Source of the DNA: Rhizobium sp.
GTDB taxonomy: Bacteria > Pseudomonadota > Alphaproteobacteria > Rhizobiales > Rhizobiaceae
DNA: 64,000 nucleotides
Direction of reading: 5' to 3'
NCBI GenBank assembly: GCA_027533385.1
Contig: JAPZUE010000040.1
Span: 1 to 64,000, forward strand
A model generated the notes under the pieces. The model was not told where the DNA came from. It saw only the letters and a program-made list of their open reading frames with translations, and ran no database searches. Numbering within the stretch: the stretch's first letter is position 1; the number at the start of each line of letters is the position of its first letter. Made by a program: the position numbers and the translations under genes. Below are positions 17,162 to 26,530 of this stretch, in pieces.

Positions 17162-17573
17162 GACTTTCACGGAGCTGCAAGATTTGTGACACCATGCTAG
17201 GCAGCAGAGTTGTGAATCGCGAGCACCGCATGGGTGACAGTCGAAACATGGCGTTGGTCAAAGAGCTTTGCGCGCTTCCGGTTGCGCAAGGTTTGGTCCC
17301 AGAGCAGAAAACCAAAGACTCTCCCGAAAACTGTAGGGAGATGGATCCTCAGGTCGGTTTTGGTGTCGCGATCAATCGACTGCAACCCAATTAGAACGAT
17401 CCTGATTTCAATCACTACAAATCTGTCTGTTTACGGGCCGGAGAATTCAGCCAATGCTGTCGTTTGCGACCGCTTGAAAGCCCTCTTGCCTGTCGTTGGT
17501 CAATTCAAAAACCAGCGCTGGCGCTTTTGATCAGTTTGTCACGTTTGGAATCCAACAAAGCTGGAGACCTAGG
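17162..17573. other. Intergenic gap with solo IS end
   Basis: These 412 bases hold no convincing gene. At 17287-17306 there are 20 bases identical to the right terminal repeat of the intact IS3 element. The rest presumably includes the promoter of the excisionase-like/integrase pair; a CCAGCGCTGG palindrome lies near 17512-17521. Composition is AT-richer than the core genes. Confidence 0.45.
17287..17306 (+). repeat. Solo IS3-type right terminal repeat
   Basis: CAAGGTTTGGTCCCAGAGCA is identical over 20 bases to the right end of the IS at 2930-4214. The sequence further inward does not match, and there is no transposase nearby, so it is a relic or the end of a related element. Confidence 0.6.
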
Positions 17574-17843
17574 ATGAAGCCCCATGTTTCTCGTGTTTCA
17601 GAGCCGCCCCTTCTGCGTTTTGCTGTTGGCCGGCTGGAAGCTTCCAAGCTCCTTGATGTGTCACCGGGCACTTTCGACAATTGGGTCAGACAAGGATTGA
17701 TGCCAAAAGGAGTCAAGATTGGAAGTTTGCGCCGCTGGGATGCTGCTCAGCTTCGTGCGTGCTGGTACGATCTCGTTGAAGCGAACCAAGAAGGAGATAT
17801 CGAAGATGACCTCGAAAACCCCTTCGACAAGACGGTTGGGTAG
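17574..17843 (+). CDS. Excisionase-like / MerR-type HTH protein
   Basis: A small protein of 89 residues with a winged-HTH pattern: FAVGRLEASKLLDVSPGTFD then NWVRQGLMPKGVKIGSLRRW, as in helix_turn_helix_17/AlpA-like excisionases. The ATG at 17574 has GGAGACCTAGG in front, so I prefer it to the longer frame beginning at 17496. It overlaps the integrase start by 38 bases and is certainly co-transcribed with it. This suggests a recombination directionality factor for the element, although a plain DNA-binding regulator is possible. Confidence 0.72.
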   Translation: MKPHVSRVSEPPLLRFAVGRLEASKLLDVSPGTFDNWVRQGLMPKGVKIGSLRRWDAAQLRACWYDLVEANQEGDIEDDLENPFDKTVG

Positions 17844-19044
17844 TACCAGGACGCCGTTCCGCTACTGCAATCGCGATGTCGACCGCTTTGGCAACGAACG
17901 CTATTACGTCCGCATTCCTGGCCTGCCAAAATATCGGATGAAGTCGCCTTACCTCGACGAGCGAGGCAGTATCACTGCAGCCTTTGCGGAAGAGTATCAT
18001 CGCGTTATGGCAGGTGAGCGTGGCAGCAAGTCAACATCCCCGGCGCGTGTTCAAGAGGGTACAGTCCGTTGGCTGGTCGAGATCTACTACCGCTCCAAGC
18101 TTTTCCAGACTTATTCGGCTGCGACGAAGAACGACAAGAGGAGCGTCCTGAACCGCTACTGCACGCTTGTTGGAGACCTGCCGTTCAAGAAGATGCGAAA
18201 GTCGGACGTCGAGGCAAGCCAGATGAAACGCAGCGGCACGCCCGGTGCTGCTGACAAGTTGGTGAAGTATCTGAAGGCGCTGTTTAACTGGGCGATCAAG
18301 GAAGGCATTGCGACCTTTAATCCTGCGGACGGCGTAACAAAAATTCATAAATCAGACGGATTTCATTCGTGGAGCGAGATCGAGCTTGATCGGTTTCGCA
18401 CCGTCTATCCGATTGGAACGACGGCCAGACTGGCATTTGAGCTGATGGTGAACCTCGGTGTCAGACGATCAGACCTCGTAAAGCTCGGCTGGCGCAATCT
18501 GATTGGCGATCGCATCGAGTTCGTGCCGCAGAAAGGCGCGGGCAGATATGCGCAGTTTCTGAGCTTGCCGGTGACTGCAGAGCTCGATGACGTGTTGAAG
18601 GCAATCACGCATGACAAGCCGACCTTTCTCGTGACGGAGTACGGCAAGCCATTCATGTCCAACGGGTTCGGCAACAAAATGCGGCAATGGTGCGATGACG
18701 CTGGTCTACCGGAATGCTCATCTCACGGACTCAGGAAGGCTTCGGCCACGATCCTTGCAGAGGCGGGAGCCACCGAACATCAGCTCATGGCCATATTCGG
18801 CTGGTCTGATTCGAAGATGGCCCAGCACTACACGAAAACGGCACAGTCGAAGCGGGTAATCGATGCCGGTTTCGAGCGGCGGAGAAACTATGTGGCCCGG
18901 CGGAATGTCCCACTTTCGGTGGGGCGGGAGATCAGTGAGGCAATAAAAGGAGAAAATGATGCAAAAACAATGGTGCAAAGCAAAAGTGGTGGGCCCGGAG
19001 GGACTCGAACCCCCAACCAAGCGGTTATGAGCCGCCGGCTCTAA
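17806..19044 (+). CDS. Tyrosine recombinase (integrase) of a tRNA-targeting element
   Basis: A 412-residue site-specific recombinase. It has a SAM-like core-binding domain (about 75-175) and a catalytic domain with Arg220 in LGVRRSDLVKLGW, His307 and Arg310 in SSHGLRKAS, and nucleophile Tyr342 in MAQHYTKTA. All key residues are present. I start at the ATG at 17806 (AAGGAG nine bases upstream) rather than at 17719. The last codons, reading GGPGGTRTPNQAVMSRRL, are the complement of the tRNA-Ile2 gene, so the frame ends inside the attachment site. This is the hallmark of an integrase that inserts its element into that tRNA. Confidence 0.92.
   Translation: MTSKTPSTRRLGSTRTPFRYCNRDVDRFGNERYYVRIPGLPKYRMKSPYLDERGSITAAFAEEYHRVMAGERGSKSTSPARVQEGTVRWLVEIYYRSKLFQTYSAATKNDKRSVLNRYCTLVGDLPFKKMRKSDVEASQMKRSGTPGAADKLVKYLKALFNWAIKEGIATFNPADGVTKIHKSDGFHSWSEIELDRFRTVYPIGTTARLAFELMVNLGVRRSDLVKLGWRNLIGDRIEFVPQKGAGRYAQFLSLPVTAELDDVLKAITHDKPTFLVTEYGKPFMSNGFGNKMRQWCDDAGLPECSSHGLRKASATILAEAGATEHQLMAIFGWSDSKMAQHYTKTAQSKRVIDAGFERRRNYVARRNVPLSVGREISEAIKGENDAKTMVQSKSGGPGGTRTPNQAVMSRRL
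18987..19044. other. Predicted chromosomal attachment site (att) at tRNA 3' end
   Basis: The integrase frame overlaps the tRNA 3' half, and the mobile genes all lie on the 3' side of the tRNA, so this is the element-chromosome junction that leaves the tRNA intact. I found no second copy of this sequence between 1 and 18,000, so the other att site should lie left of the window. The exact core length cannot be set from one end. Confidence 0.65.
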
Positions 19045-19062
19045 CCATTGAGCTACAGGCCC
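18990..19062 (-). tRNA. tRNA-Ile2 (anticodon CAT, lysidine type)
   Basis: The minus strand folds into a complete cloverleaf: acceptor GGGCCTG...CCGGGCCC region, D-arm GCTCAATGGTTAGAGC, anticodon arm with GGCTCATAACC, and a TTCGAGTCC T-loop. An encoded CCA is at 18987-18989. The CAT anticodon could be Met or Ile2; the anticodon stem and the CGCTTGGTT variable region match the Ile2 type (C modified to lysidine to read AUA) rather than initiator or elongator Met. The 3' half is used as the element's attachment site. Confidence 0.93.
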
Positions 19063-19255
19063 AGCCCGGCGCGATGCCGTTGGGCGGGCAATGGTTTCCC
19101 CGCACCGGTGACGGGCTCTAACGCAATTTGCCGAATGCGACAAGTGTCTGCCGTATTGGCTTCACAATCACGCGTCATCACAGGTGTCGGAAGGGCATTG
19201 CGCCGGGTGAGACGAAGAGGTCCGCCGGCGCTGCGGGACACAAGGAAACATCTTC

Positions 19256-19999
19256 ATGCTGAAATTTACACGCAGCCTCGTCGTTGCGACGGCCCTTTCG
19301 GGTTCCGTGCTTACGACCGGTTTTATCGCGCCGGCGCTGGCTGCCGAGGCGGAGCGCCGCGAGGCGACGATCATGGTGTCGGGCGAGGGCGAGGCGACCG
19401 TGGCGCCGGATATGGCCGTCATATCGCTGGCCGTTGTCCGCGATGCCGATACGGCGTCTGAGGCACTGTCTGCCAATAGCGCCGCGATGACGGAGGTACT
19501 TGCCGCCCTCAAGGCGCAGGGTATTGCCGAGAAGGACCTGCAGACCACGGATTTCTCCATCCAGCCGAAATACAAGCAGGAAACCCGGACCGATGGCACC
19601 TACGAGGCGCCCGTGATCGTCGGCTACACGGTCAGCAATGGCCTGACGGTCCGGGTGCGGGAACTCGCCAAGCTCGGAACGATCATCGACCAATCGGTGA
19701 AACTCGGCGTCAACCAGGGTGGCGGCATCTCGTTCACCAATGACGATCCGGAGGCGACCATCGAGGCCGCGCGCAAGCAGGCGGTCGAAAAGGCGGCCGC
19801 CAAGGCCAAGACATTGACGGAGGCCGCCGGCGTCAAGCTCGGTCGGGTCGTCGAGATCTCGGAGAATTTCGCCCGGCCGATGCCGCAGGTCTATGCGGCC
19901 GCACCGATGGCGAAGATGGCGGATGAGTCGGTGCCGATCGCATCCGGCGAGAACCTCTATTCGGTCACCGTCAACATCACCTATGCGATCGAGCAGTAA
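19256..19999 (+). CDS. SIMPL-domain periplasmic protein (DUF541)
   Basis: A 247-residue secreted protein. A classic signal peptide covers residues 1-30 (ending APALAA), followed by the SIMPL/DUF541 fold: ATIMVSGEGEATVAPDMAVI, LQTTDFSIQPKY and VSNGLTVRVRELAKLG. Members such as E. coli YggE are periplasmic or membrane-associated and linked to oxidative-stress tolerance; the molecular role is not known. It is the first chromosomal gene right of the tRNA junction and is monocistronic, with a strong terminator at 20026-20051. Confidence 0.9.
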   Translation: MLKFTRSLVVATALSGSVLTTGFIAPALAAEAERREATIMVSGEGEATVAPDMAVISLAVVRDADTASEALSANSAAMTEVLAALKAQGIAEKDLQTTDFSIQPKYKQETRTDGTYEAPVIVGYTVSNGLTVRVRELAKLGTIIDQSVKLGVNQGGGISFTNDDPEATIEAARKQAVEKAAAKAKTLTEAAGVKLGRVVEISENFARPMPQVYAAAPMAKMADESVPIASGENLYSVTVNITYAIEQ

Positions 20000-20025
20000 G
20001 CGCTGATCGTTATACCGAAGTAGAT

Positions 20026-20051
20026 AAAGGGCCGGTTTTCCGGCCCTTTTT
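20026..20051 (+). terminator. Rho-independent terminator
   Basis: AAAGGGCCGG, loop TTTT-C, CCGGCCCTTTTT: a strong stem followed by a T-run, 27 bases after the SIMPL gene. It may also serve the convergent isomerase gene because the A-run on the left gives T's on the other strand. Confidence 0.85.
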
Positions 20052-20074
20052 GCATCTGCCGGTCTCGTGGATGC

Positions 20075-21331
20075 TCAGACGTCGAGCGGGTGTTCCGCGA
20101 TCATCTTCGTCAGGCTGCCATCCGCCGGGAAAAGCGGGATGAGGCAGGCCTGGAGGGCGTGGTAGATGTCGCCCTTGCCGGGGAAAAGGCTGTTGGACGG
20201 CTTGCCGTCTTCGGTCAGTTCCTCGAACCAGCCGCCGTGTTCCTGGTCGAGATTGTTGTTCGCGATATAGTTCCAGATCTTGCGGTAGCTTTCCTCGTGG
20301 AAGTCGCTTTCCTGATGCTGGTTCAGGAAGTGGGCGGCGGCGGCGCCTTCGCAGAGCGGCCACCAGAGTTTCGACCGCTTGTCGGGGGCGTTTGCCCAGT
20401 CGAGCGTATAGAAGAAGCCGCCTCTGTCCTTGTCCCAGCCGAGCGCCATCGACTGGAAGAAGAGGCCGCGCGCGGCTTCCTGCATCCAGTCGTGGCTCTT
20501 TCCGCCGAGCACCCAGAGTTGAAGGATGAGGCGGGCCCATTCCAGCCAGTGGCCGGGCGTGGTGCCGGCGGGCCGGAACATTTCGTTCGGATGGTAATAA
20601 TTCCGGTCGACCACCCAGCTTTCATCGAAATGCTCGGCGACGCGGAAGGCTTCTTCGCGGGCGCGGCGGTTGATGATGAGGTCGGCGATCCGCTCGGCCT
20701 TGGTGAGATAATGCCGCTCGCCGGTTGCCTCAAAAGCGGCCATCAGGCTTTCGGTCAGGTGCATGTTGGAGTTCTGGCCGCGATAGCGCGGGACCGGCTG
20801 CCAGTCCGCAGAGAATTCTTCTGCGATCGCGCCGTGGCTTTCCTCCCAGAATTTCTTCTCGATCACCTCTGTGATATCGGCGAGCATGGCGTCTGCCAGC
20901 GGATGGCCGGCGCATTTGGCCGAGGACGCCGCGAGCAGGACGAAGGCGTGGCCATAGCCCTGTTTCGTGTCGTCGGCAGCGCCGGTGTCATCAGCCTGCC
21001 AGAAGTAACCGCCGTGTTTCTCATCGCGGTGGCGTTCCCAGAGATAGCGCATGCCGTGGTCGACGATGTCGGCAGAGCCGGGGCGGCCGAGCAGATGGCC
21101 GATGGCATAACAATGCACCATGCGGGCGCTGGCGTGGATGCCGCGGGCAGGATTGTCGAGGCTGAGCGGCTTGCCGTCGCGCGACAGGTCGTAGAAGCCG
21201 CCCTTCGGGTTGATGGCCGGGCCCTGGAAAAAATCGAACAGGCCGTCGGCCTGGGCCAGCAGCCATTTGCGATGATAGGGGCGGGCGCTCCAGGGGCTGG
21301 ATGGCGACTGCTGCGACTGATTTTCCGACAT
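20075..21331 (-). CDS. AGE-family sugar epimerase/isomerase (N-acylglucosamine 2-epimerase family)
   Basis: A 418-residue (alpha/alpha)6-barrel enzyme of the AGE family, which includes mannose isomerases and cellobiose epimerases. Recognisable segments are RMVHCYAIGHLLGRPG, RDEKHGGYFWQADD, GYGHAFVLLAAS, NSNMHLTESLMAAFEATGE and PGHWLEWARLILQL, supplying the barrel-centre His residues of the family. It most resembles the mannose/aldose isomerase branch, but the substrate cannot be fixed. The ATG at 21331 follows AGGGAGGAAGAA and is chosen over the longer frame (to 21502), which would cross the metH operator. It is divergent from metH. Confidence 0.87.
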   Translation of the reverse strand: MSENQSQQSPSSPWSARPYHRKWLLAQADGLFDFFQGPAINPKGGFYDLSRDGKPLSLDNPARGIHASARMVHCYAIGHLLGRPGSADIVDHGMRYLWERHRDEKHGGYFWQADDTGAADDTKQGYGHAFVLLAASSAKCAGHPLADAMLADITEVIEKKFWEESHGAIAEEFSADWQPVPRYRGQNSNMHLTESLMAAFEATGERHYLTKAERIADLIINRRAREEAFRVAEHFDESWVVDRNYYHPNEMFRPAGTTPGHWLEWARLILQLWVLGGKSHDWMQEAARGLFFQSMALGWDKDRGGFFYTLDWANAPDKRSKLWWPLCEGAAAAHFLNQHQESDFHEESYRKIWNYIANNNLDQEHGGWFEELTEDGKPSNSLFPGKGDIYHALQACLIPLFPADGSLTKMIAEHPLDV

Positions 21332-21429
21332 TTCTTCCTCCCTGGCTGCATCGTTGCAGCTTCTATAGCCGATCGGCCTCCTCGCTGCCACCGACTGTCT
21401 AAGGTGACGCACAGATGGATCGCATGTTG

Positions 21430-21449
21430 ACATAAAGATGTCTTTATGT
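21430..21449. promoter_or_regulatory. 20-bp palindromic operator upstream of metH
   Basis: ACATAAAGA-TG-TCTTTATGT: perfect nine-base arms with a two-base spacer, 40 bases before the metH start. Palindromes with an ATAAAGA half-site are the kind bound by ArsR-family repressors that control methionine and S-adenosylhomocysteine genes in alphaproteobacteria. The dyad sits where it would overlap the metH promoter. The regulator itself is not in the window. Confidence 0.65.
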
Positions 21450-21489
21450 GATTTGGCGGATGTCGCAGACACAATAGGAGACTTCGCAG

Positions 21490-24400
21490 ATGCTCGATTC
21501 ACTGTTCGGCCGTGACGGTGCTGCCCGGGATGGAGCGGAGATCCTGGAGGCGCTGCAAAAGGCGGCGCGCGAGCGTATCCTGATCCTCGACGGCGCCATG
21601 GGCACGGAGATCCAGGGCCTTGGCCTCACCGAAGAGGATTTCCGCGGCGAACGCTTCCTCGGCTGTGCCTGCCATCAGCAGGGCAATAACGACCTGCTGA
21701 TCCTGACCCAGCCCAACGCCATCGAAGACATCCATTTCCGCTATGCGATGGCGGGTGCCGATATCCTCGAAACCAATACCTTCTCGTCGACCCGCATCGC
21801 CCAGGCCGACTACGAGATGGAAGGGGCGGTTTATGACCTCAACCGCCATGGCGCTGAACTCGTGCGCCGGGCCGCCTGGCGTGCCGAGCGCGAGGACGGC
21901 AAGCGCCGTTTCGTCGCCGGTGCCATTGGGCCGACCAACCGGACGGCCTCCATTTCGCCTGATGTCAACAATCCCGGTTATCGCGCCGTCTCCTTCGACG
22001 ATCTGCGCCTTGCCTATGGCGAGCAGATCGACGGGCTGATCGATGGCGGCGCCGACATCATCCTGATCGAGACGATCTTCGATACGCTGAATGCCAAGGC
22101 GGCGATCTTTGCCTGCGAAGAGCGTTTTCTCGCCAAGAGCATACGCCTGCCGGTGATGATCTCGGGCACGATCACCGACCTTTCCGGCCGCACGCTGTCG
22201 GGCCAGACACCGACGGCCTTCTGGAATTCCGTCCGCCATGCCAAGCCGTTTGCGGTGGGCCTCAACTGCGCGCTCGGGGCAGACGCCATGCGGCCGCATC
22301 TGCAGGAATTGTCTGCAGTCGCCGATACCTTCATCTCGGCCTATCCGAATGCCGGCCTGCCGAACGAATTCGGTCGCTACGACCAGAGCCCGGAAGAGAT
22401 GGCGGAGCTCGTTGCCGGTTTTGCCGAAGAGGGCATCGTCAACGTCGTCGGCGGCTGCTGTGGTTCGACGCCCGCGCATATCGCCGCGATTGCCGAGGCC
22501 GTGAAGGGCAGGGCGCCGCGCGCGCCCGTCGAGCATCGGCCCTTCATGTCGCTTTCGGGGCTCGAGCCGTTTGAACTGACCAAGGACATTCCCTTCGTCA
22601 ATGTCGGCGAGCGAACCAATGTCACGGGCTCGGCCAAGTTCCGCAAGCTGATCACGGGGGGCGACTACACGGCAGCACTCGCCGTTGCCCGTGACCAGGT
22701 GGAGAACGGCGCGCAGATCATCGACATCAACATGGACGAGGGCCTGATCGATTCGGAAAAGGCCATGGTCGAATTCCTGAACCTGATTGCCGCCGAGCCT
22801 GACATCGCCAAGGTGCCGGTCATGATCGACTCGTCGAAGTTTCCGATCATTGAGGCCGGCCTTAAATGCGTGCAGGGCAAGGCGGTGGTGAACTCGATCT
22901 CGCTGAAGGAAGGCGAGGAGAATTTCGTCGCCCAGGCGAAGCTCATCCGCAATTATGGTGCTGCCGTCGTTGTCATGGCCTTCGACGAGAAGGGGCAGGC
23001 CGATACCTACGAGCGCAAGGTCGAAATCTGCCGCCGCGCCTACCGGATCCTGACGGAAGAGGCGGGTTTTGCGCCTGAAGACATCATCTTCGATCCCAAT
23101 ATCTTTGCGGTCGCAACCGGCATCGAGGAGCACGACAATTACGGTGTCGACTTCATCGAGGCGACGCGGACGATAAGGCAGGAAATGCCGCTGGTGCATG
23201 TCTCGGGCGGGGTCTCGAACCTCTCCTTCTCCTTCCGCGGCAATGAGCCGGTGCGGGAAGCCATGCATGCGGTCTTCCTCTACCATGCCATCCAGGCGGG
23301 CATGGACATGGGCATCGTCAATGCAGGGCAGCTCGCGGTTTATGAGAGCATCGATCCGGATCTGCGCGAGGCCTGCGAAGACGTGGTGCTGAACCGTCGC
23401 AAGGACGGAACGGAACGCTTGCTGGAGATCGCCGAACGCTATCGCGGCACGGGTGAGGCGAAGACCCGCACCCAGGACATGAGCTGGCGCGAATGGCCGG
23501 TCGAAAAGCGTCTGGAGCATGCGCTGGTCAATGGGATCACCGAATTCATCGATGTTGATACGGAAGAGGCGCGCAAACAGGCGGAGCGTCCGCTGCATGT
23601 CATCGAGGGGCCGCTGATGGCGGGCATGAATGTCGTCGGCGACCTGTTTGGGGCGGGAAAAATGTTCCTGCCGCAGGTGGTGAAATCGGCGCGTGTGATG
23701 AAGCAGGCTGTAGCCGTGCTTCTGCCATACATGGAAGAAGAGAAGCGGCTGAATGGGGGGACCGGCGAGCGGCAGGCGGCGGGCAAGGTGCTGATGGCGA
23801 CGGTCAAGGGCGACGTGCACGACATCGGCAAGAACATTGTCGGTGTCGTGCTTGCCTGCAACAATTACGAGATCATCGATCTCGGCGTCATGGTGCCCGC
23901 CACCAAGATCCTGGAAGTGGCGAAAGCGGAGAATGTCGATGTCATCGGCCTGTCCGGCCTGATCACGCCATCGCTGGACGAGATGGTGCATGTGGCGTCC
24001 GAAATGCAGCGGCAGGGTTTCAATATTCCGCTCCTGATCGGTGGGGCGACCACAAGCCGGGTGCACACCGCCGTCAAGATCCATCCGCAATACAGAGCGG
24101 GGCAGGCAGTCTATGTGACCGATGCCAGCCGAGCGGTGGGCGTCGTCTCGTCACTGCTCGCTGAGGATGGCAACGAGACCTATGTCGACGGTATCCGCGC
24201 CGAATATGCGAAGGTGGCCGAGGCCCATGCGCGGGCGGAGGCTGAAAAGCAGCGCCAGCCGCTGGCGTCTGCCCGGGAGAATGCCGTCAAGCTCGACTGG
24301 AGTGCCTACAAGCCGACGAAGCCGAGCTTTACAGGCACGAAGGTGTTCGAGGAATATGATCTGGCCGAGCTTGCCCGCTATATCGACTGGACGCCCTTCT

Positions 24401-25245
24401 TCCAGACCTGGGAGCTGAAGGGGCGTTTCCCGGCCATTCTCGACGACGAGAAGCAGGGGGAGGCGGCCCGTCAGCTTTATGCCGATGCCCAGGCGATGCT
24501 TGAGAAGATCATCGCGGAAAACTGGTTCCGTCCGCGTGCCGTGATCGGCTTCTGGCCGGCCAATGCCGTGGGTGACGATATCCGGCTGTTCAAGGACGAA
24601 GCGCGCCAAGAAGAACTCGCAACTTTCTTCACGCTGCGTCAGCAGATCGCCAAGCGCGAGGGCAGGGCCAATGTCGCCTTGTCGGACTTCGTGGCGCCAG
24701 TCGAGACGGGCCTGCAGGATTACGTCGGTGGCTTCGTGGTTACGGCCGGTATCGAGGAAGTGGCGATTGCCGAGCGCTTCGAGCGGGCGAATGACGATTA
24801 TTCCTCGATCCTGGTGAAGGCCCTGGCCGACCGCTTTGCCGAGGCCTTTGCCGAGCGCATGCATGAGCGGGTGCGCCGCGAATTCTGGGGCTATGCGCCG
24901 GACGAGGCCTTCACGCCAGAGGAGCTGATCTCGGAAAGCTATGGCGGGATCCGGCCGGCCCCCGGCTATCCGGCGCAGCCGGACCATACGGAAAAAGTGA
25001 CGCTGTTCTCGCTGCTTGATGCGACCAAGGCGACCGGCGTGACGCTGACGGAAAGCTATGCCATGTGGCCGGGCTCCTCCGTTTCGGGTCTCTATATCGG
25101 CCATCCCGACAGCTACTATTTCGGCGTTGCCAAGGTCGAGCGCGATCAAGTCGAGGACTATGCGGCCCGCAAGGGTATGGATGTGCGCGAGGTGGAGCGC
25201 TGGCTGGGGCCGGTGTTGAATTATGTGCCGAAGGCGGATGCCTGA
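21490..25245 (+). CDS. metH: Cobalamin-dependent methionine synthase
   Basis: A full-length (1,251 residues) MetH that methylates homocysteine from methyl-tetrahydrofolate through cobalamin. Four modules are seen in order. The homocysteine domain (about 20-345) has its zinc cysteines in VGLNCALG and VGGCCGSTP. The folate domain is about 360-640, with [15 protein letters not shown]. The B12 domain has the cobalamin-ligand motif DVHDIGKN at 775-782. The C-terminal AdoMet reactivation domain contains [15 protein letters not shown]. The start follows AGGAG. The perfect palindrome upstream suggests repression linked to methionine or SAH status. It is unlinked to metF here. Confidence 0.98.
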   Translation: MLDSLFGRDGAARDGAEILEALQKAARERILILDGAMGTEIQGLGLTEEDFRGERFLGCACHQQGNNDLLILTQPNAIEDIHFRYAMAGADILETNTFSSTRIAQADYEMEGAVYDLNRHGAELVRRAAWRAEREDGKRRFVAGAIGPTNRTASISPDVNNPGYRAVSFDDLRLAYGEQIDGLIDGGADIILIETIFDTLNAKAAIFACEERFLAKSIRLPVMISGTITDLSGRTLSGQTPTAFWNSVRHAKPFAVGLNCALGADAMRPHLQELSAVADTFISAYPNAGLPNEFGRYDQSPEEMAELVAGFAEEGIVNVVGGCCGSTPAHIAAIAEAVKGRAPRAPVEHRPFMSLSGLEPFELTKDIPFVNVGERTNVTGSAKFRKLITGGDYTAALAVARDQVENGAQIIDINMDEGLIDSEKAMVEFLNLIAAEPDIAKVPVMIDSSKFPIIEAGLKCVQGKAVVNSISLKEGEENFVAQAKLIRNYGAAVVVMAFDEKGQADTYERKVEICRRAYRILTEEAGFAPEDIIFDPNIFAVATGIEEHDNYGVDFIEATRTIRQEMPLVHVSGGVSNLSFSFRGNEPVREAMHAVFLYHAIQAGMDMGIVNAGQLAVYESIDPDLREACEDVVLNRRKDGTERLLEIAERYRGTGEAKTRTQDMSWREWPVEKRLEHALVNGITEFIDVDTEEARKQAERPLHVIEGPLMAGMNVVGDLFGAGKMFLPQVVKSARVMKQAVAVLLPYMEEEKRLNGGTGERQAAGKVLMATVKGDVHDIGKNIVGVVLACNNYEIIDLGVMVPATKILEVAKAENVDVIGLSGLITPSLDEMVHVASEMQRQGFNIPLLIGGATTSRVHTAVKIHPQYRAGQAVYVTDASRAVGVVSSLLAEDGNETYVDGIRAEYAKVAEAHARAEAEKQRQPLASARENAVKLDWSAYKPTKPSFTGTKVFEEYDLAELARYIDWTPFFQTWELKGRFPAILDDEKQGEAARQLYADAQAMLEKIIAENWFRPRAVIGFWPANAVGDDIRLFKDEARQEELATFFTLRQQIAKREGRANVALSDFVAPVETGLQDYVGGFVVTAGIEEVAIAERFERANDDYSSILVKALADRFAEAFAERMHERVRREFWGYAPDEAFTPEELISESYGGIRPAPGYPAQPDHTEKVTLFSLLDATKATGVTLTESYAMWPGSSVSGLYIGHPDSYYFGVAKVERDQVEDYAARKGMDVREVERWLGPVLNYVPKADA

Positions 25246-25256
25246 GGAGTGATTGG

Positions 25257-25455
25257 TGCCACGGCCCCACATCCCCCTGCCGGGACCTCTCCCCGTGAAC
25301 GGGGAGAAGGGGGCAAGACGCTGGCCACGCTGGCCTTCTCCCCGCTTGCGGGGAGAAGGTGCCGCCCTTCGGCGGGCTCAGGAGGCGGATGAGGGGGGCA
25401 GCCGCTAGGGTAGCGACCGGCGCCGAGCGCCAAATACTTGCCTCATCCACTGCGC
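25257..25455. repeat. RIME-like intergenic palindromic repeats
   Basis: Two related palindromes, CCTCTCCCCGTGAACGGGG... (25286-25310) and CCTTCTCCCCGCTTGCGGGG... (25334-25359), are followed by GCGGATGAGGGG. This is the structure of the rhizobial intergenic mosaic elements scattered in Rhizobiaceae genomes. They lie between metH and the convergent phosphatase gene and could act as bidirectional mRNA ends. Confidence 0.8.
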
Positions 25456-25519
25456 GAACGCGCTCACAAATCGATTCCGGTTTTGGCAATAAGGTATTGA
25501 GGCGGATTCCTAATTGCCT

Positions 25520-26389
25520 TTACGCCTCCAGCCTCAGCAGGATCGCTGTCGTGTCGTCGCTCTGCTTGTAACGCGGATAGTTCAACCCGTCCGGATCGAC
25601 CTCTCGCTCCATGTGGCGAAGCTCCATGACCAGTGACTTCAGCCCGGCAGTTGCCGCCCGCTGGATCAACGTTGCCGCGTCGTAGAGCTTGTAGAGGGCG
25701 ACGAGGTCGGCCAGCCCGTCGGAGCAAAGGATGGCGGTTGCGCCCCCGCCATAGATGGGCACATCGACCATGGCGAGGTGATCGGCAGCTTCAGGGACCA
25801 CGCCGAAGGTCCATGTGGCGCCACCCGGCGTGTTCTGTCGCGCGCGTCCTTCACGCAGGTTCGCCAGGGTTTCCGGATCACTGGTTGCAATGTTGGCCGC
25901 ACCGATGCCGCCGAGGCGGGCGATGTGCTTGGCGGCCTGATGCTGTTCCCATTCATAGGCGCCGGGGATCGGGATGACGAAGTCGGCGCGCCCGTCGTCA
26001 TGCAGGATATACAGGCAGCTGTCGCCGAGACCGAACCAGCGGAAGCCGGTCGGCGTCGCCTGTAGGCCCGTCAGACTGCAGAGCGGCCAGGCGTAGCGCG
26101 GCTGGTCGCCGGCTGTGGCGACGAAGGTGTCGCGAGCCTCTTGCGAGACCTGTCGCAGGACCGTCTTCGGGTCGGCGGTAATGTCCAGCCGTTCGGCAAA
26201 TCGGATCGCGGCGAATTCGGCGATCCAGGCGGCGTCGGAGCCGTAGCCCTCCATGAACTGACGATCCCCGAGACCGGTCGCGCCGTCGATGACGAAGGCG
26301 GCGCATCTGTTGTAGCCGAGGCGATCCTCGTTCGGGCGGTCCGGCTTGCCGGGATCGGAGATGGTGTCGATGATCGAGATTTGCGGCAT
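25520..26389 (-). CDS. PP2C-like serine/threonine protein phosphatase
   Basis: A 289-residue protein with the PPM/PP2C metal-binding pattern: the NEDRLG segment (20-25), FVIDGATGLGD near 32-42 with a DG pair, GLGDSCLYILHDDG in the middle, AILCSDGLADLVALY and a C-terminal QSDDTTAILLRL. These acidic residues bind the two metal ions of the active site. It is cytoplasmic with no transmembrane or sensor segment. I chose the ATG at 26389 because the protein then starts with the family's first strand (MPQISIIDTISDPG). Its partner kinase is not nearby. Confidence 0.82.
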   Translation of the reverse strand: MPQISIIDTISDPGKPDRPNEDRLGYNRCAAFVIDGATGLGDRQFMEGYGSDAAWIAEFAAIRFAERLDITADPKTVLRQVSQEARDTFVATAGDQPRYAWPLCSLTGLQATPTGFRWFGLGDSCLYILHDDGRADFVIPIPGAYEWEQHQAAKHIARLGGIGAANIATSDPETLANLREGRARQNTPGGATWTFGVVPEAADHLAMVDVPIYGGGATAILCSDGLADLVALYKLYDAATLIQRAATAGLKSLVMELRHMEREVDPDGLNYPRYKQSDDTTAILLRLEA

Positions 26390-26530
26390 GCTGTCCCTGT
26401 AATGATGTGTTCCGCCGAAAGCCTTGAGTTGATTTTGTCGCAAGATCCGGTTTGTAGCCCCACCGGCTGCGGCCATTGCGGCAAAGACAGCAGGTGCTCT
26501 CCCGGGAGCGAAAAGCTCCCGGTTGAGGCG

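Noticed and set aside
18990..19044. C-terminal GGPGGTRTPNQAVMSRRL of the integrase as a protein domain
   Set aside because: It is the complement of the tRNA-Ile2 gene; it marks the attachment site and is not a functional domain.
19000..19060. tRNA as initiator or elongator tRNA-Met
   Set aside because: The CAT anticodon allows Met, but stem and variable-region sequence fit the lysidine-modified Ile2 type better.
20090..21430. 446-codon open frame antisense to the AGE-family isomerase
   Set aside because: The minus-strand frame has a recognised fold and ribosome site; the plus-strand frame is a codon-bias shadow.
21499..24090. 863-codon open frame antisense to metH
   Set aside because: Opposite a clearly conserved metH; composition (Arg, His, Asp rich) is that of an antisense shadow of GC-rich coding DNA, with no domain.
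25286..25450. Repeats after metH as a CRISPR array
   Set aside because: Only two palindromes with different spacing and no regular repeat-spacer pattern; the sequence fits rhizobial RIME elements.
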